A DNA stretch of 7,241 bases from JAWWPY01 sp964412845 (GCA_964412845.1 CAYPQM010000243.1:1-7241); one strand, 5' to 3'. Shown: positions 1 through 6,559, numbered from the stretch's first letter. Made by a program: numbers and translations. Notes: generated by a model from the sequence alone, not told the origin.

Positions 1-477
1 GATCTGCTCGACCTGATGACCGACTCGACGGCGGCCGAGTACTCGCTGACCGCGCCGAGTGGCTACTGGCTGGCCGACCTGGTCGAGATCGGCGAGCAGG
101 CGCGCGCGATCATGCGGCGGCACCCGTGGCTGGTCATCCTCGTGGCCACCCGTCCCACCCTGGGACCGCATGGCGTCGCCCTGCTTGAGCACGTCCTTGA
201 CGTGCTGCACCCGCACCCCGCGGACCCCGCGGCCAAGCTGGAGGCGTTCGCCATGCTCAACGCCATCACGGTGCTCTTCGTGCAAAGCGAACTCGCCGGG
301 GGTTCAGCCGCGCAGCAACGCAATGCCGCCTACCTGCAGCACATCGCGGCCACCGGCGGCTACCCGCGAATCGCGCAGCTCTTCGGCCAGGCGCTGCCCG
401 CTCCGGCCGACCGGTATGCCGGCATCCTCACCCGGGTCCTCACCGGCCTGCTCGGACCAGCGCCGCCGGCCCGCTGA
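1..477 (+). CDS. TetR-family transcriptional regulator, C-terminal ligand-binding part (5' end outside window)
   Basis: Frame 1 is open from the first base (DLLDLMTDST...) to a TGA at 475-477, giving 158 visible residues. The sequence resembles the TetR_C_1 (tetracycline-repressor-like) all-helical ligand-binding and dimerisation domain: a WLADLVEIGEQARAIM helix, the HPWLVILVATRPTLGP segment with its typical HPW and RPxLGP, a helix ALLEHVLDVL, then a long helix AFAMLNAITVLFVQSE. The N-terminal helix-turn-helix must lie left of the window. The ATG at 16 could open a 153-residue frame, but the residues before it continue the same domain, so I treat it as internal. By family the protein is a cytoplasmic ligand-responsive repressor; its target and ligand cannot be told from here. 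It ends 6 bp before the stop of the opposing isomerase-family gene, with no room for a separate terminator. Confidence 0.85.
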   Translation, partial: DLLDLMTDSTAAEYSLTAPSGYWLADLVEIGEQARAIMRRHPWLVILVATRPTLGPHGVALLEHVLDVLHPHPADPAAKLEAFAMLNAITVLFVQSELAGGSAAQQRNAAYLQHIAATGGYPRIAQLFGQALPAPADRYAGILTRVLTGLLGPAPPAR

Positions 478-483
478 GCGGGA

Positions 484-1167
484 TCAGAAAACGACGAGCT
501 CCGCCGGCCTGGCCCCGCTGAGCTGGTAGGCGGCCGGATCGGCGGGCCGCCCGGCGTACAGCCTGACCAGGCTGCCCCGGTCGGCGCGCAGTTCGGCCGG
601 TGGGCGACCCGGCCCGGGCACCCCCAGCGACAGGCAGACGTCCGGCAGCGTGGCCAAGACCAGCGGGGCCGCCCGGCGGCGGGTCCGCTCAGCCAGCAGA
701 ACGCAGGCATCGTGGAATCCCTCGCCGGCGAAAGCCAGGGGCAGGCCCAGCGCCTCGCGCACGTCCCCACCGTGCACCCATTCGCCCAGGGCGATGCCAT
801 CCAGCCGGCCGCCTGCCTCGGTGATCACCGCCGCGGCGCCGGCGTAGCTGCCGTCCAGCTCGTCCAGCAGCCGGGACAGCGGCCAGCCGCGCCGGTCAGC
901 TACGTCAGCTTCGTTGAGTTCGGGGGTGAATGCGTGCAGCTGATCCTCGATGACCCGGGTCAGCGCGGCGGTGCAATGGGCCAGCACGTCCCGCACCGAC
1001 CAGCCCGGGCACATGGTCGGCCGATCGAACGCCGCCACGGGCGTCTCGCGCAGAACCGGCAGCAGGGCGTCCCGCTCGGCACGCAGCAACCGGGCCGCGC
1101 GCTGCGGATCCCGGACCGGCCCGGCACTGGGGGACTGGTTCACCGTCACGCTGCCTAATGATGGCAT
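484..1167 (-). CDS. Maleylpyruvate isomerase family mycothiol-dependent enzyme (DinB fold)
   Basis: About 227 residues from the ATG at 1167. The N-terminal half looks like the DinB-like four-helix domain of mycothiol-dependent maleylpyruvate isomerases: RLLRAERDALLPVL helix, then CPGWSVRDVLAHC, whose His (residue 64) matches the first metal ligand, then GEWVHGGDVREALG with the later Glu/His metal site (E129, H132). The C-terminal part (LSLGVPGPG ... RLYAGRPADPAAY) resembles the SCP2-like domain of the same family. Family members use mycothiol as cofactor or co-substrate, with isomerase or thiol-transfer roles; the substrate here is unknown. One oddity is that Glu is three residues before His, whereas I recall four in the Corynebacterium enzyme. 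The frame extends further upstream to an ATG at 1254, but that would overlap the divergent membrane-protein start, so 1167 is preferred. Its Shine-Dalgarno is weak; in-frame GTGs at 1149 and 1143, just after TTAGGCA, are alternatives. Confidence 0.82.
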   Translation of the reverse strand: MPSLGSVTVNQSPSAGPVRDPQRAARLLRAERDALLPVLRETPVAAFDRPTMCPGWSVRDVLAHCTAALTRVIEDQLHAFTPELNEADVADRRGWPLSRLLDELDGSYAGAAAVITEAGGRLDGIALGEWVHGGDVREALGLPLAFAGEGFHDACVLLAERTRRRAAPLVLATLPDVCLSLGVPGPGRPPAELRADRGSLVRLYAGRPADPAAYQLSGARPAELVVF

Positions 1168-1252
1168 AACGCCGTCAGCCGCCTGGTGTTCAATAAGCAG
1201 TGTCATCATCGCGGCCCGGCGGCCGAAAGCCCAGGAAGGCAGAACGGATGTC

Positions 1253-1909
1253 ATGAGCGGGTCTTTGAGCTACGGCGGACTCGGCGCCATCAGCCCGGAC
1301 CGGACACGCACCCTGTTCGGGCAGACGATGGGGTATGTCGCCGCCACGGCCGGTTTCTTCGCGCTCGGCGGCTACCTGGGCCGCAACCTCGGCTATGGCA
1401 CGGCCATCATCTGGTTCATCGCGGCCTTCGTGGGCCTGATGATCATGAATTTCACGGTGCGGCGGTCCGGGTCGCTGACCGTCGGCCTGCTCTTCGCGGT
1501 GGGTCTCCTGCTCGGGCTCGCGGTAGCGCCCACGCTCGTCTACTACGCGCGGGCGGAGCCGCAGGCACTGTGGCAGTCCGGTGGCGCCACCGCGCTGTTC
1601 GTCGCAGGCTTCGGTTCGGCCGGCTACGCGACCCGGCGGGATCTGTCCGGGATCGCCAGGCTGTGCTTCTGGGCCCTGCTGGCCCTGATCGTGTTCGGCA
1701 TCGCGGCGATCTTCGTGCACATCCCGAATGGCTCGCTCATCTACTCGGTTCTCGGCCTGGTGATCTTCGCGGGCCTGATCATGTTCGATTTCCAGCGGGT
1801 ACGGCGCTCGAAGGACCTTGACTCCGCGCCGTTGATCGCGGCGTCGATCTTCCTCGACGTGTTTAACGTGTTCCTGTTCTTCCTGCGGATCTTCTCCGGG
1901 CGCGACTGA
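1253..1909 (+). CDS. Bax inhibitor-1/YccA family membrane protein
   Basis: A 218-residue, very hydrophobic protein with about seven membrane segments (roughly 27-45, 50-66, 77-98, 112-125, 136-155, 161-178, 195-213). The C-terminal family signature is clear: GLIMFDFQRVRR (174-185) followed by SIFLDVFNVFLFFLRIF (198-214). The two Asp residues D179 and D202 fit the paired aspartates that act as a pH-sensing latch in Bacillus YetJ, a calcium-leak channel of this family; that equivalence is inferred from motif position only. The family sits in the inner membrane; proposed roles are ion leak and membrane-protease partner, and its job in actinomycetes is not established. I chose the ATG at 1253 because it opens SYGGLGAISPDRTRTLFGQTM, a normal cytoplasmic N-terminus. 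An AGGAAGG lies upstream at 1233-1239, but 13 bases away, a rather long spacing. The open frame upstream overlaps the divergent gene and is ignored. The gene ends 24 bp from the opposing TetR gene. Confidence 0.9.
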   Translation: MSGSLSYGGLGAISPDRTRTLFGQTMGYVAATAGFFALGGYLGRNLGYGTAIIWFIAAFVGLMIMNFTVRRSGSLTVGLLFAVGLLLGLAVAPTLVYYARAEPQALWQSGGATALFVAGFGSAGYATRRDLSGIARLCFWALLALIVFGIAAIFVHIPNGSLIYSVLGLVIFAGLIMFDFQRVRRSKDLDSAPLIAASIFLDVFNVFLFFLRIFSGRD

Positions 1910-1933
1910 GCACTGGGTTGGCCGCGGCGGCGG

Positions 1934-2647
1934 TCACGATACGGGGAGCAGGTGGTCGATGAGGCTGTCGATCTCCTCATCCATGTCGGGCCAGGGGAAG
2001 TTGCGCCGCGCGGCGCGCAGCGTGACCATGCCGTGCAGCGCGGTCCAGACGTGGATGGCCAGCATGCGGGAGTCCACGTCCGGGCCGGCCAGCGCGGCGA
2101 TCTCGCCGCGCACCGCGTCGAAGACTTCAACCCCGACGTACAGGGCCCTCGGCACGAGATGGGGCGGCAGCGTTTCCGAGGTGAACATGACCCGGTACCG
2201 GCCGGGGTGCTGCATCCCGTACTGCACGTAGGCGCGGGCCCGGGCGCGGGCCCGCGGCAGCGGGACGTCGCCGGCCCCCCGCGCCGCCGTCTCCAGCGCG
2301 GCGCCGAACTCGTCGAAGTAGCGGATCTTCACCGCCAGGACGAGTTCGTCCAGGTTGCGGAAGTGCAGGTAGATCGAGGTCGTCGCGACGCCTACCTCGC
2401 GGGCGACGGCGCGCAGTGACAGCTCGCCGACCTCCCCGGTAGCGCCCAGCAACTCACTGGCCGCGTCCACGATCTCGGCCCGCAGCCGGTCTCCCTCGCC
2501 GCGCCGCGCCCGGCGCCGACGCCCGGCCGGGCTGTCGCTGGGGTCGGTGGCCGCCGATGCCGTCCCGGCCGGGGTGTCGCTGGGGTCGGTGCCCGCCGAT
2601 GCCGTCCCGGCCGCATCGCTGGCCTGCTGGGTCAGGTCGCCGCGCAT
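1934..2647 (-). CDS. TetR/AcrR-family repressor with WHG C-terminal domain; likely regulator of the adjacent MFS exporter
   Basis: 237 residues from the ATG at 2647. A GTG at 2665 is in frame (MEEAAT...), but its GAGGAG codons form the Shine-Dalgarno of the ATG, which decides the start. Layout: residues 1-42 are a low-complexity Ala/Thr/Ser/Pro/Asp tail containing a 14-residue tandem repeat; residues 43-50 are a basic patch RRRRARRG; residues 55-115 are the TetR DNA-binding domain with the helix-turn-helix LSLRAVAREVGVATTSIYLHF (residues 77-96, then F); then an all-helical ligand domain ending in VWTALHGMVTLRAA (W201, H205, G206), the mark of the TetR_C_33/WHG group. It is divergent from the DHA2 exporter across 159 bp with a strong palindrome, the usual layout of a self-regulating efflux repressor. 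The ligand is unknown. The tail is unusual for the family and may be flexible or affect DNA binding. Confidence 0.93.
   Translation of the reverse strand: MRGDLTQQASDAAGTASAGTDPSDTPAGTASAATDPSDSPAGRRRRARRGEGDRLRAEIVDAASELLGATGEVGELSLRAVAREVGVATTSIYLHFRNLDELVLAVKIRYFDEFGAALETAARGAGDVPLPRARARARAYVQYGMQHPGRYRVMFTSETLPPHLVPRALYVGVEVFDAVRGEIAALAGPDVDSRMLAIHVWTALHGMVTLRAARRNFPWPDMDEEIDSLIDHLLPVS
2523..2606. repeat. Two tandem copies of a 42-bp repeat inside the TetR coding sequence
   Basis: Positions 2523-2564 and 2565-2606 are near-identical 42-bp units differing at a few bases (for example C2532 against G2574 and G2550 against C2592). The period is 14 codons, so the frame is kept; the units encode GTASAGTDPSDTPA and GTASAATDPSDSPA. 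A degenerate third start (CCGGCCG at 2607) follows. This looks like a recent slippage duplication in a disordered N-terminal tail. Confidence 0.9.
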
Positions 2648-2655
2648 GGTTGCTG

Positions 2656-2663
2656 CCTCCTCC
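2656..2663 (-). promoter_or_regulatory. Shine-Dalgarno that fixes the TetR start codon
   Basis: On the minus strand GGAGGAGG is followed by an 8-base spacer (CAGCAACC) and ATG at 2647. It overlaps the codons after the alternative GTG at 2665, which argues that translation begins at the ATG. Confidence 0.75.
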
Positions 2664-2702
2664 ACCGCCCGCGCTCGGCCCGCCGCACTCGGTAGCTATG
2701 AG

Positions 2703-2732
2703 TTGACAGGCGTAGCGCTACAGGTGTACATA
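2703..2732 (+). promoter_or_regulatory. Candidate sigma-70-type promoter for the MFS exporter
   Basis: A perfect TTGACA box lies at 2703-2708. The best -10 match is TACATA at 2727-2732 after an 18-bp spacer, a poor fit to TATAAT, so the -10 assignment is tentative. If correct, the -10 and the start site fall within the palindromic operator candidate at 2720-2761, so bound repressor would block the promoter. Confidence 0.35.
2712..2721. promoter_or_regulatory. 10-bp perfect palindrome GTAGCGCTAC
   Basis: A second self-complementary 10-mer sits in the spacer of the candidate exporter promoter, next to the larger dyad at 2720-2761. It could be an additional or alternative half of the regulator's binding region. 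This is seen directly in sequence; the function is inferred. Confidence 0.4.
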
Positions 2733-2761
2733 TTGCTCGTACGAGATAACACTACACCCGT
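2720..2761. promoter_or_regulatory. Nested palindromic operator candidate between TetR and MFS genes
   Basis: A perfect 10-bp palindrome CTCGTACGAG (2736-2745) is centred at 2740.5. Outer arms ACAGGTGTA (2720-2728) and TACACCCGT (2753-2761) pair around exactly the same centre with one mismatch in nine. TetR-family dimers bind palindromes of about 15-30 bp in divergent promoters, and a 42-bp dyad could hold two dimers. Its place in the only gap shared by regulator and exporter makes the divergent repressor the natural ligand. Confidence 0.6.
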
Positions 2762-2806
2762 TGCCCTACTTCACGCCGAGGGCGGATCACGAAACGCGAG
2801 GCTGTC

Positions 2807-4402
2807 ATGACACAAGACCTGGAGGCGCGCAGGAATCCGCGGCTGACCCTGGCCGTGGTCTGCGTCGCGACGTTCATGCTGCTGCTGGACGTGACGATCG
2901 TCGCGGTGGCGCTCAGCAGCATCCAGGCCGACTTCAAGTCCGACCTCGGTTCCCTGCAGTGGGTCGTCGACGCGTACACGCTGCCGCTGGCCGGCCTGCT
3001 GCTGAGCGCCGCGACCCTGGGTGACCGGATTGGCCGCCGCCGGATCTTCCTGGCCGGGATGGCGCTGTTCACGGCAGGCTCGCTGGCTTGCGCGCTGGCC
3101 TGGTCGCCGCTGGTCCTGGACCTGACCCGGGCGGTGCAAGGCGCGGGCGGCGCGCTGCTCTTCGGGGTCGGGCTGCCGCTGATCGCCGCCGCGTTCCCGG
3201 AGCCCCGCGCCCGGGCCGGCGCCATCGGCGCCTTCGGCGCTACCCTGGCCGCCGCGACCGCCGTCGGTCCCCTCGTCGGCGGAGCCCTGGTGGACGGCCC
3301 CGGCTGGCGCTGGATCTTCCTGATCAACGTGCCGATCGGCATCGCGGCCCTGGTGGCCGGCTGGCGCTGGCTGGCCGAGTCGCGCGCTGCGAAGGCTCAG
3401 GCCACGGACTGGCTCGGCACCGCGCTGCTGTCGGCCGGCCTGCTCGCCCTGCTGCTGGCGCTGATCCGGGGCAACGACGATGGCTGGGCATCGGCCATGA
3501 TCGTCGCGCTGTTCGCCGCCGCCGGGGTCCTGCTGGCCGGTTTCATCGTCAGGGAAGCGACCGCCGCGGAGCCCATGCTCGACCTGCGGCTGTTCCTGCG
3601 CCCCTCGTTCGCGGGCGTCTCGTTCGGCGCGCTCGCGCTCTCCGGGTCGCTCATCGCCAGCACCTCCTACCTGGGGCTCTACCTGGTCAACACGCTCGGC
3701 TACAGCCCGTTCCAGGCCGGCTTGCGGTTCCTGCCGCTGACCCTGGCCTCCTTCGTCGCCGCCCCGATCGTGGCCCGGCTGGCCGACCGGGTGCCACCTC
3801 GATTCACCGTCGGCGGCAGCCTGGCCCTGGCCGCGGCCGGCCTGTGGATGGCCGCCCACCTGGATGGTGACTCGCGGTGGACCGCGCTGCTGGCCGGCTT
3901 CATCATCGCGGGCGTCGGGCTCGGCGCGGCCAGCGCATCGACCTCGCAGGCCGCCCTGGCCACCGTGGACAACTCCCGCGCGGGCATGGCCACCGGCGCG
4001 GTGAACACGATGCGCCAGATCGGCGTCGCGGCCGGCGTGGCCGTGCTCGGCGCGCTCTTCCAGCACCGGGTCTCCGCGGAGATGGCCAGCCGGCTGCGCG
4101 GCGCCCCGGTCACCCCCGGGCAGGCCCACGCGCTGGCCAGCGCGGTCGGGTCCGGCGCGGGAACCCGCATCACGGCCACCGCCCCGGATGCCTTCCGCGG
4201 ATTCCTCGCGGCAGCCGCCCGTTCCTCCACCGCCACCGGCCTCAACGAAATTCTCCTCACCGGCGCAATCCTGGCCGGTGTCGCGGCCCTCATCGCGCTC
4301 ATCGTCATCCGCCGCGAACCGGCTGCCGCCGCGCCAGCGGCCCTCGCCGCCAGCGACACGCAGCCGCAGACCGACCAGGCCGTCACCGCCTTCGCATCGT
4401 GA
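2807..4402 (+). CDS. DHA2-type MFS drug/metabolite exporter (EmrB/QacA-like, 14 TM)
   Basis: 531 residues, the usual size for the 14-helix DHA2 group of proton-coupled antiporters that export drugs or secondary metabolites through the plasma membrane. Visible motifs: D1 LLDVTIVAVAL in the first helix (26-36, with membrane-embedded D28), motif A GDRIGRRR (72-79) in the 2-3 loop, motif B R108 with QGAGG (111-115), and antiporter motif C running into GPLVGGALVDGPGWRWIF (154-171). These are followed by the common FLINVPIG. Hydrophobic segments continue to about residue 505; the tail is Ala/Pro-rich and soluble. The ATG at 2807 has GCGAGG five bases upstream. The divergent TetR gene and the palindrome in between suggest ligand-inducible expression. 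The substrate cannot be read from sequence; the lack of neighbouring biosynthetic genes favours a resistance or general efflux role, but this is weak evidence. Transcription likely ends at the stem-loop nine bases after the stop. Confidence 0.95.
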   Translation: MTQDLEARRNPRLTLAVVCVATFMLLLDVTIVAVALSSIQADFKSDLGSLQWVVDAYTLPLAGLLLSAATLGDRIGRRRIFLAGMALFTAGSLACALAWSPLVLDLTRAVQGAGGALLFGVGLPLIAAAFPEPRARAGAIGAFGATLAAATAVGPLVGGALVDGPGWRWIFLINVPIGIAALVAGWRWLAESRAAKAQATDWLGTALLSAGLLALLLALIRGNDDGWASAMIVALFAAAGVLLAGFIVREATAAEPMLDLRLFLRPSFAGVSFGALALSGSLIASTSYLGLYLVNTLGYSPFQAGLRFLPLTLASFVAAPIVARLADRVPPRFTVGGSLALAAAGLWMAAHLDGDSRWTALLAGFIIAGVGLGAASASTSQAALATVDNSRAGMATGAVNTMRQIGVAAGVAVLGALFQHRVSAEMASRLRGAPVTPGQAHALASAVGSGAGTRITATAPDAFRGFLAAAARSSTATGLNEILLTGAILAGVAALIALIVIRREPAAAAPAALAASDTQPQTDQAVTAFAS

Positions 4403-4410
4403 CTTGATCG

Positions 4411-4449
4411 GGAGAACTGCGGCGGGAGAGCATCCGCCGCAGTTCTCTT
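4411..4449 (+). terminator. Stem-loop terminator after the MFS exporter
   Basis: GAGAACTGCGGCGG (4412-4425) pairs perfectly with CCGCCGCAGTTCTC (4434-4447) around an 8-base loop (GAGAGCAT); G4411-T4448 can add a wobble pair. A short TCTTG follows instead of a long T-tract, as is common in high-GC actinomycetes. It begins eight bases after the exporter stop and lies between convergent genes, so it may also serve recQ from the other side. Confidence 0.85.
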
Positions 4450-4542
4450 GGGTGCTGCCCAGATACCTTTGCCCGTGCTGCTGGCGGCGTCGGGCTCGGC
4501 GTGGCGTTTTTGCCGGCCCGGTGAACCTTGCTGGACAGCCCG

Positions 4543-6423
4543 CTACGTTGCGGTGCCGCCCTGGTCGAGTTGCTCACCGGACTGCGCGCCGAGGGTGTCC
4601 AGGACCTGCTGGCCGTACTTGGCCAGTTTGTGCTCGCCGACACCGCTGATGGTGCTCAGTTCGGCCAGGGTCGAGGGGGACTGCGCCGCGATCTGGCGCA
4701 GAGTCGCGTCGTGGAAGATCACATATGCGGGCACGCCCTGTTCCTTGGCGGTGGCGCCGCGCCAGGCGCGCAGCCGCTCGAAGACTCCGGCGGCCGCTTC
4801 GGGCAGGTCTGCGGCCGCGGCCGCGGTAGCCGCGGCGCGCCGGGCCTTGGCCGGCTTGGCCGGCCGCTCGGGCTCGCGGCGCAGCAGCACCTCGCGCTCT
4901 TTACGCAGCACCTCAGCGCTGGCGTTGGTCAGCACCAGGGTGCCGTAGTCACCCTCGACCGCCAGCAGGTCCTGGGCCAGCAACTGGCGGACCACGCCGC
5001 GCCACTCGGTGTCGCGTAGCTCGGTGCCGATGCCGAACACCTTCAGGGAGTCGTGGCCGTGCTGGCTGACCTTGGGGGTGTTCTTGCCGAGCAGGATGTC
5101 GACCACCTGCCCGGCGCCGAACTTCTGGTTCCGCTCATGCTTGAGCCGGTACACCGCGGACAGCAGTTTCTGGGCCGCCACCGTGCCGTCCCAGGTCTGC
5201 GGGGGCGACAGGCACGTGTCACAGTTGCCGCACCTGGTGCTCTGCTCGCCGAAATAGCCGAGCAGTTGCACGCGCCGGCACTGGACCGTCTCGCAGAGCG
5301 CCAGCATGGCGTCGAGATGGGTGGCCAGCCGCCGCCGGTGCGCAGCGTCACCCTCGGACGTCTCGATCATCTTGCGCTGCTGGACCACGTCCTGCAGACC
5401 GTAGGCCAGCCAGGCGGTGGACGGCAGCCCGTCCCGCCCCGCCCGGCCGGTCTCCTGGTAGTAGCCCTCGACCGACTTGGGCAGGTCAAGATGGGCGACG
5501 AAGCGCACGTCGGGCTTGTCGATGCCCATCCCGAACGCGATGGTGGCGACCATGATGACGCCGTCCTCGCGGAGGAACCGGGACTGGTTCGCGGCGCGGG
5601 TGCGCGAATCCAGGCCCGCGTGGTAGGGCAGCGCCACGATCCCGTTGCCGGCCAGGAAGTCAGCGGTCAGCTCGACCGAGGACCGGGACAGGCAGTAAAC
5701 GATGCCCGCGTCCCCGTCATGCTCGGCGCGCAGCAGGTCAAGGAGCTGCCGTTTGGGATCGTTCTTGGGGGCGATGCGGTACTGGATATTGGGGCGGTCG
5801 AAGCTGGCCACGAAATGACGGGCTTGCGACAGGTTCAGCCGGGACGCGATCTCGGCGTGGGTGGCTTGGGTCGCCGTCGCGGTGAGCGCGATGCGGGGGA
5901 CCGAGGGCCACCGCTCGTGCAGGGTGGACAGCGCGAGATAGTCGGGCCGGAAATCGTGCCCCCACTGGGACACGCAGTGCGCCTCGTCCACCGCGAACAG
6001 CGAGATGGTGCCCCGGTCGAGCAGCCTGAGCGTCGACTCGGCGCGCAGCCGCTCCGGGGCCAGGTAGAGCAGGTCCAGTTCGCCGGCGACGAAGGCAGAC
6101 TCGACCTCGCGGCGCTGGCCGGGATCCTGGGTCGAGTTGAGGAAGCCGGCCCGGACGCCGAGGTTGGTCAGCGCGTCGACCTGGTCTTGCATCAGCGCGA
6201 TCAGCGGTGAGATGACCACGCCGACGCCGGGCCGGACCAGGGCGGGGATCTGGTAGCACAGCGATTTGCCGCCGCCGGTCGGCATCAGCACCAGCGCGTC
6301 GCCACCACCGATGACGTGGTCGATGATGTCCTGCTGGCCGGCCCGGAACGAGTCGTAGCCGAAGACGCGGTGCAGCACCTCCGACGCGTCGCTCACCCTG
6401 GAACCGATGTCGGGAAATGCCAC
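4543..6423 (-). CDS. recQ: ATP-dependent DNA helicase RecQ
   Basis: 626 residues, close to the usual 600-plus of bacterial RecQ. A 3'-5' helicase that unwinds forks, D-loops and recombination intermediates in the cytoplasm. Domains: motif 0 FRAGQ (26-30), Walker A PTGGGKS (48-54, K53), DEAH box (146-149) followed by the RecQ aromatic-loop sequence CVSQWGHDFRPDY, motif III TATAT (181-185), motif VI QETGRAGRDG (323-332). The RQC zinc site is C382, C398, C401, C404 (RRVQLLGYFGEQ ... CGNCDTC), then a winged-helix region to about 515. A linker rich in Ala/Arg/Lys (about 520-545) precedes an HRDC domain (about 546-620, with ISGVGEHKLAKYG). All catalytic residues look intact. The start is a GTG at 6423 with only a weak Shine-Dalgarno; a GTG at codon 10 is a less likely alternative. 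It seems to be transcribed alone: the upstream gene is 204 bp away beyond palindromic repeats. Confidence 0.97.
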   Translation of the reverse strand: MAFPDIGSRVSDASEVLHRVFGYDSFRAGQQDIIDHVIGGGDALVLMPTGGGKSLCYQIPALVRPGVGVVISPLIALMQDQVDALTNLGVRAGFLNSTQDPGQRREVESAFVAGELDLLYLAPERLRAESTLRLLDRGTISLFAVDEAHCVSQWGHDFRPDYLALSTLHERWPSVPRIALTATATQATHAEIASRLNLSQARHFVASFDRPNIQYRIAPKNDPKRQLLDLLRAEHDGDAGIVYCLSRSSVELTADFLAGNGIVALPYHAGLDSRTRAANQSRFLREDGVIMVATIAFGMGIDKPDVRFVAHLDLPKSVEGYYQETGRAGRDGLPSTAWLAYGLQDVVQQRKMIETSEGDAAHRRRLATHLDAMLALCETVQCRRVQLLGYFGEQSTRCGNCDTCLSPPQTWDGTVAAQKLLSAVYRLKHERNQKFGAGQVVDILLGKNTPKVSQHGHDSLKVFGIGTELRDTEWRGVVRQLLAQDLLAVEGDYGTLVLTNASAEVLRKEREVLLRREPERPAKPAKARRAAATAAAAADLPEAAAGVFERLRAWRGATAKEQGVPAYVIFHDATLRQIAAQSPSTLAELSTISGVGEHKLAKYGQQVLDTLGAQSGEQLDQGGTAT

Positions 6424-6471
6424 CCGGCCACTCTACGAGGATCCAGCGACACTCACCCGCCCGTCGGCCCA

Positions 6472-6499
6472 GCGAAGCGGCCCCCGCGAAGCGCTCCCC
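6472..6499. repeat. Short tandem repeat, two 14-bp units
   Basis: GCGAAGCGGCCCCC (6472-6485) is followed directly by GCGAAGCGCTCCCC (6486-6499), 12 of 14 bases identical. It lies in the recQ upstream region, next to the larger palindromic repeat. No function is visible. Confidence 0.6.
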
Positions 6500-6500
6500 G

Positions 6501-6551
6501 CATCAGCGCGGTGCGTTATGCCCGCCTGCGCGCTCAATGCACCGCGTTGTT
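6501..6551. repeat. Palindromic intergenic repeat, copy 1 (degenerate right arm)
   Basis: First of two direct copies of an element of about 50 bp. Its left arm ATCAGCGCGGTGC (6502-6514) matches copy 2 exactly; the right arm GCACCGCGTTGTT (6539-6551) keeps pairing apart from one G-T wobble (6506/6547) and one mismatch (6503/6550). The part from 6502 to 6546 matches 6562-6607 with one substitution and a one-base gap, loop included. Loop conservation distinguishes it from a simple pair of terminators. Confidence 0.85.
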
Positions 6552-6559
6552 GGGGGGCG

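Noticed and set aside
16..477. A complete small protein of 153 residues starting at ATG 16
   Set aside because: The frame is open to the window edge and the residues before the ATG continue the TetR C-terminal domain; this is a truncated view of a longer gene.
1168..1254. N-terminal extension of the isomerase-family protein to an ATG at 1254
   Set aside because: It would overlap the start of the divergent Bax inhibitor gene and consume the whole shared promoter region; the added 29 residues show no family similarity.
2771..4129. 452-residue open frame antisense to the MFS exporter
   Set aside because: It is rich in Gly, Arg, Gln, Glu, Asp and His with no domain character, as expected for the mirror of a GC-rich membrane protein gene. 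The exporter frame has unmistakable family motifs.
4491..4520. Imperfect stem (CGGGC/GCCCG plus GGC/GCC) around a GTTTTT loop, possible recQ terminator
   Set aside because: Only five plus three pairs with an internal bulge and no T-tract in the recQ direction; such short GC stems are expected by chance in this composition.
5053..6210. 385-residue open frame antisense to recQ
   Set aside because: A shadow of third-position G/C bias in recQ; no start signal, no recognisable fold, composition dominated by Gly, Arg, Val, Gln.
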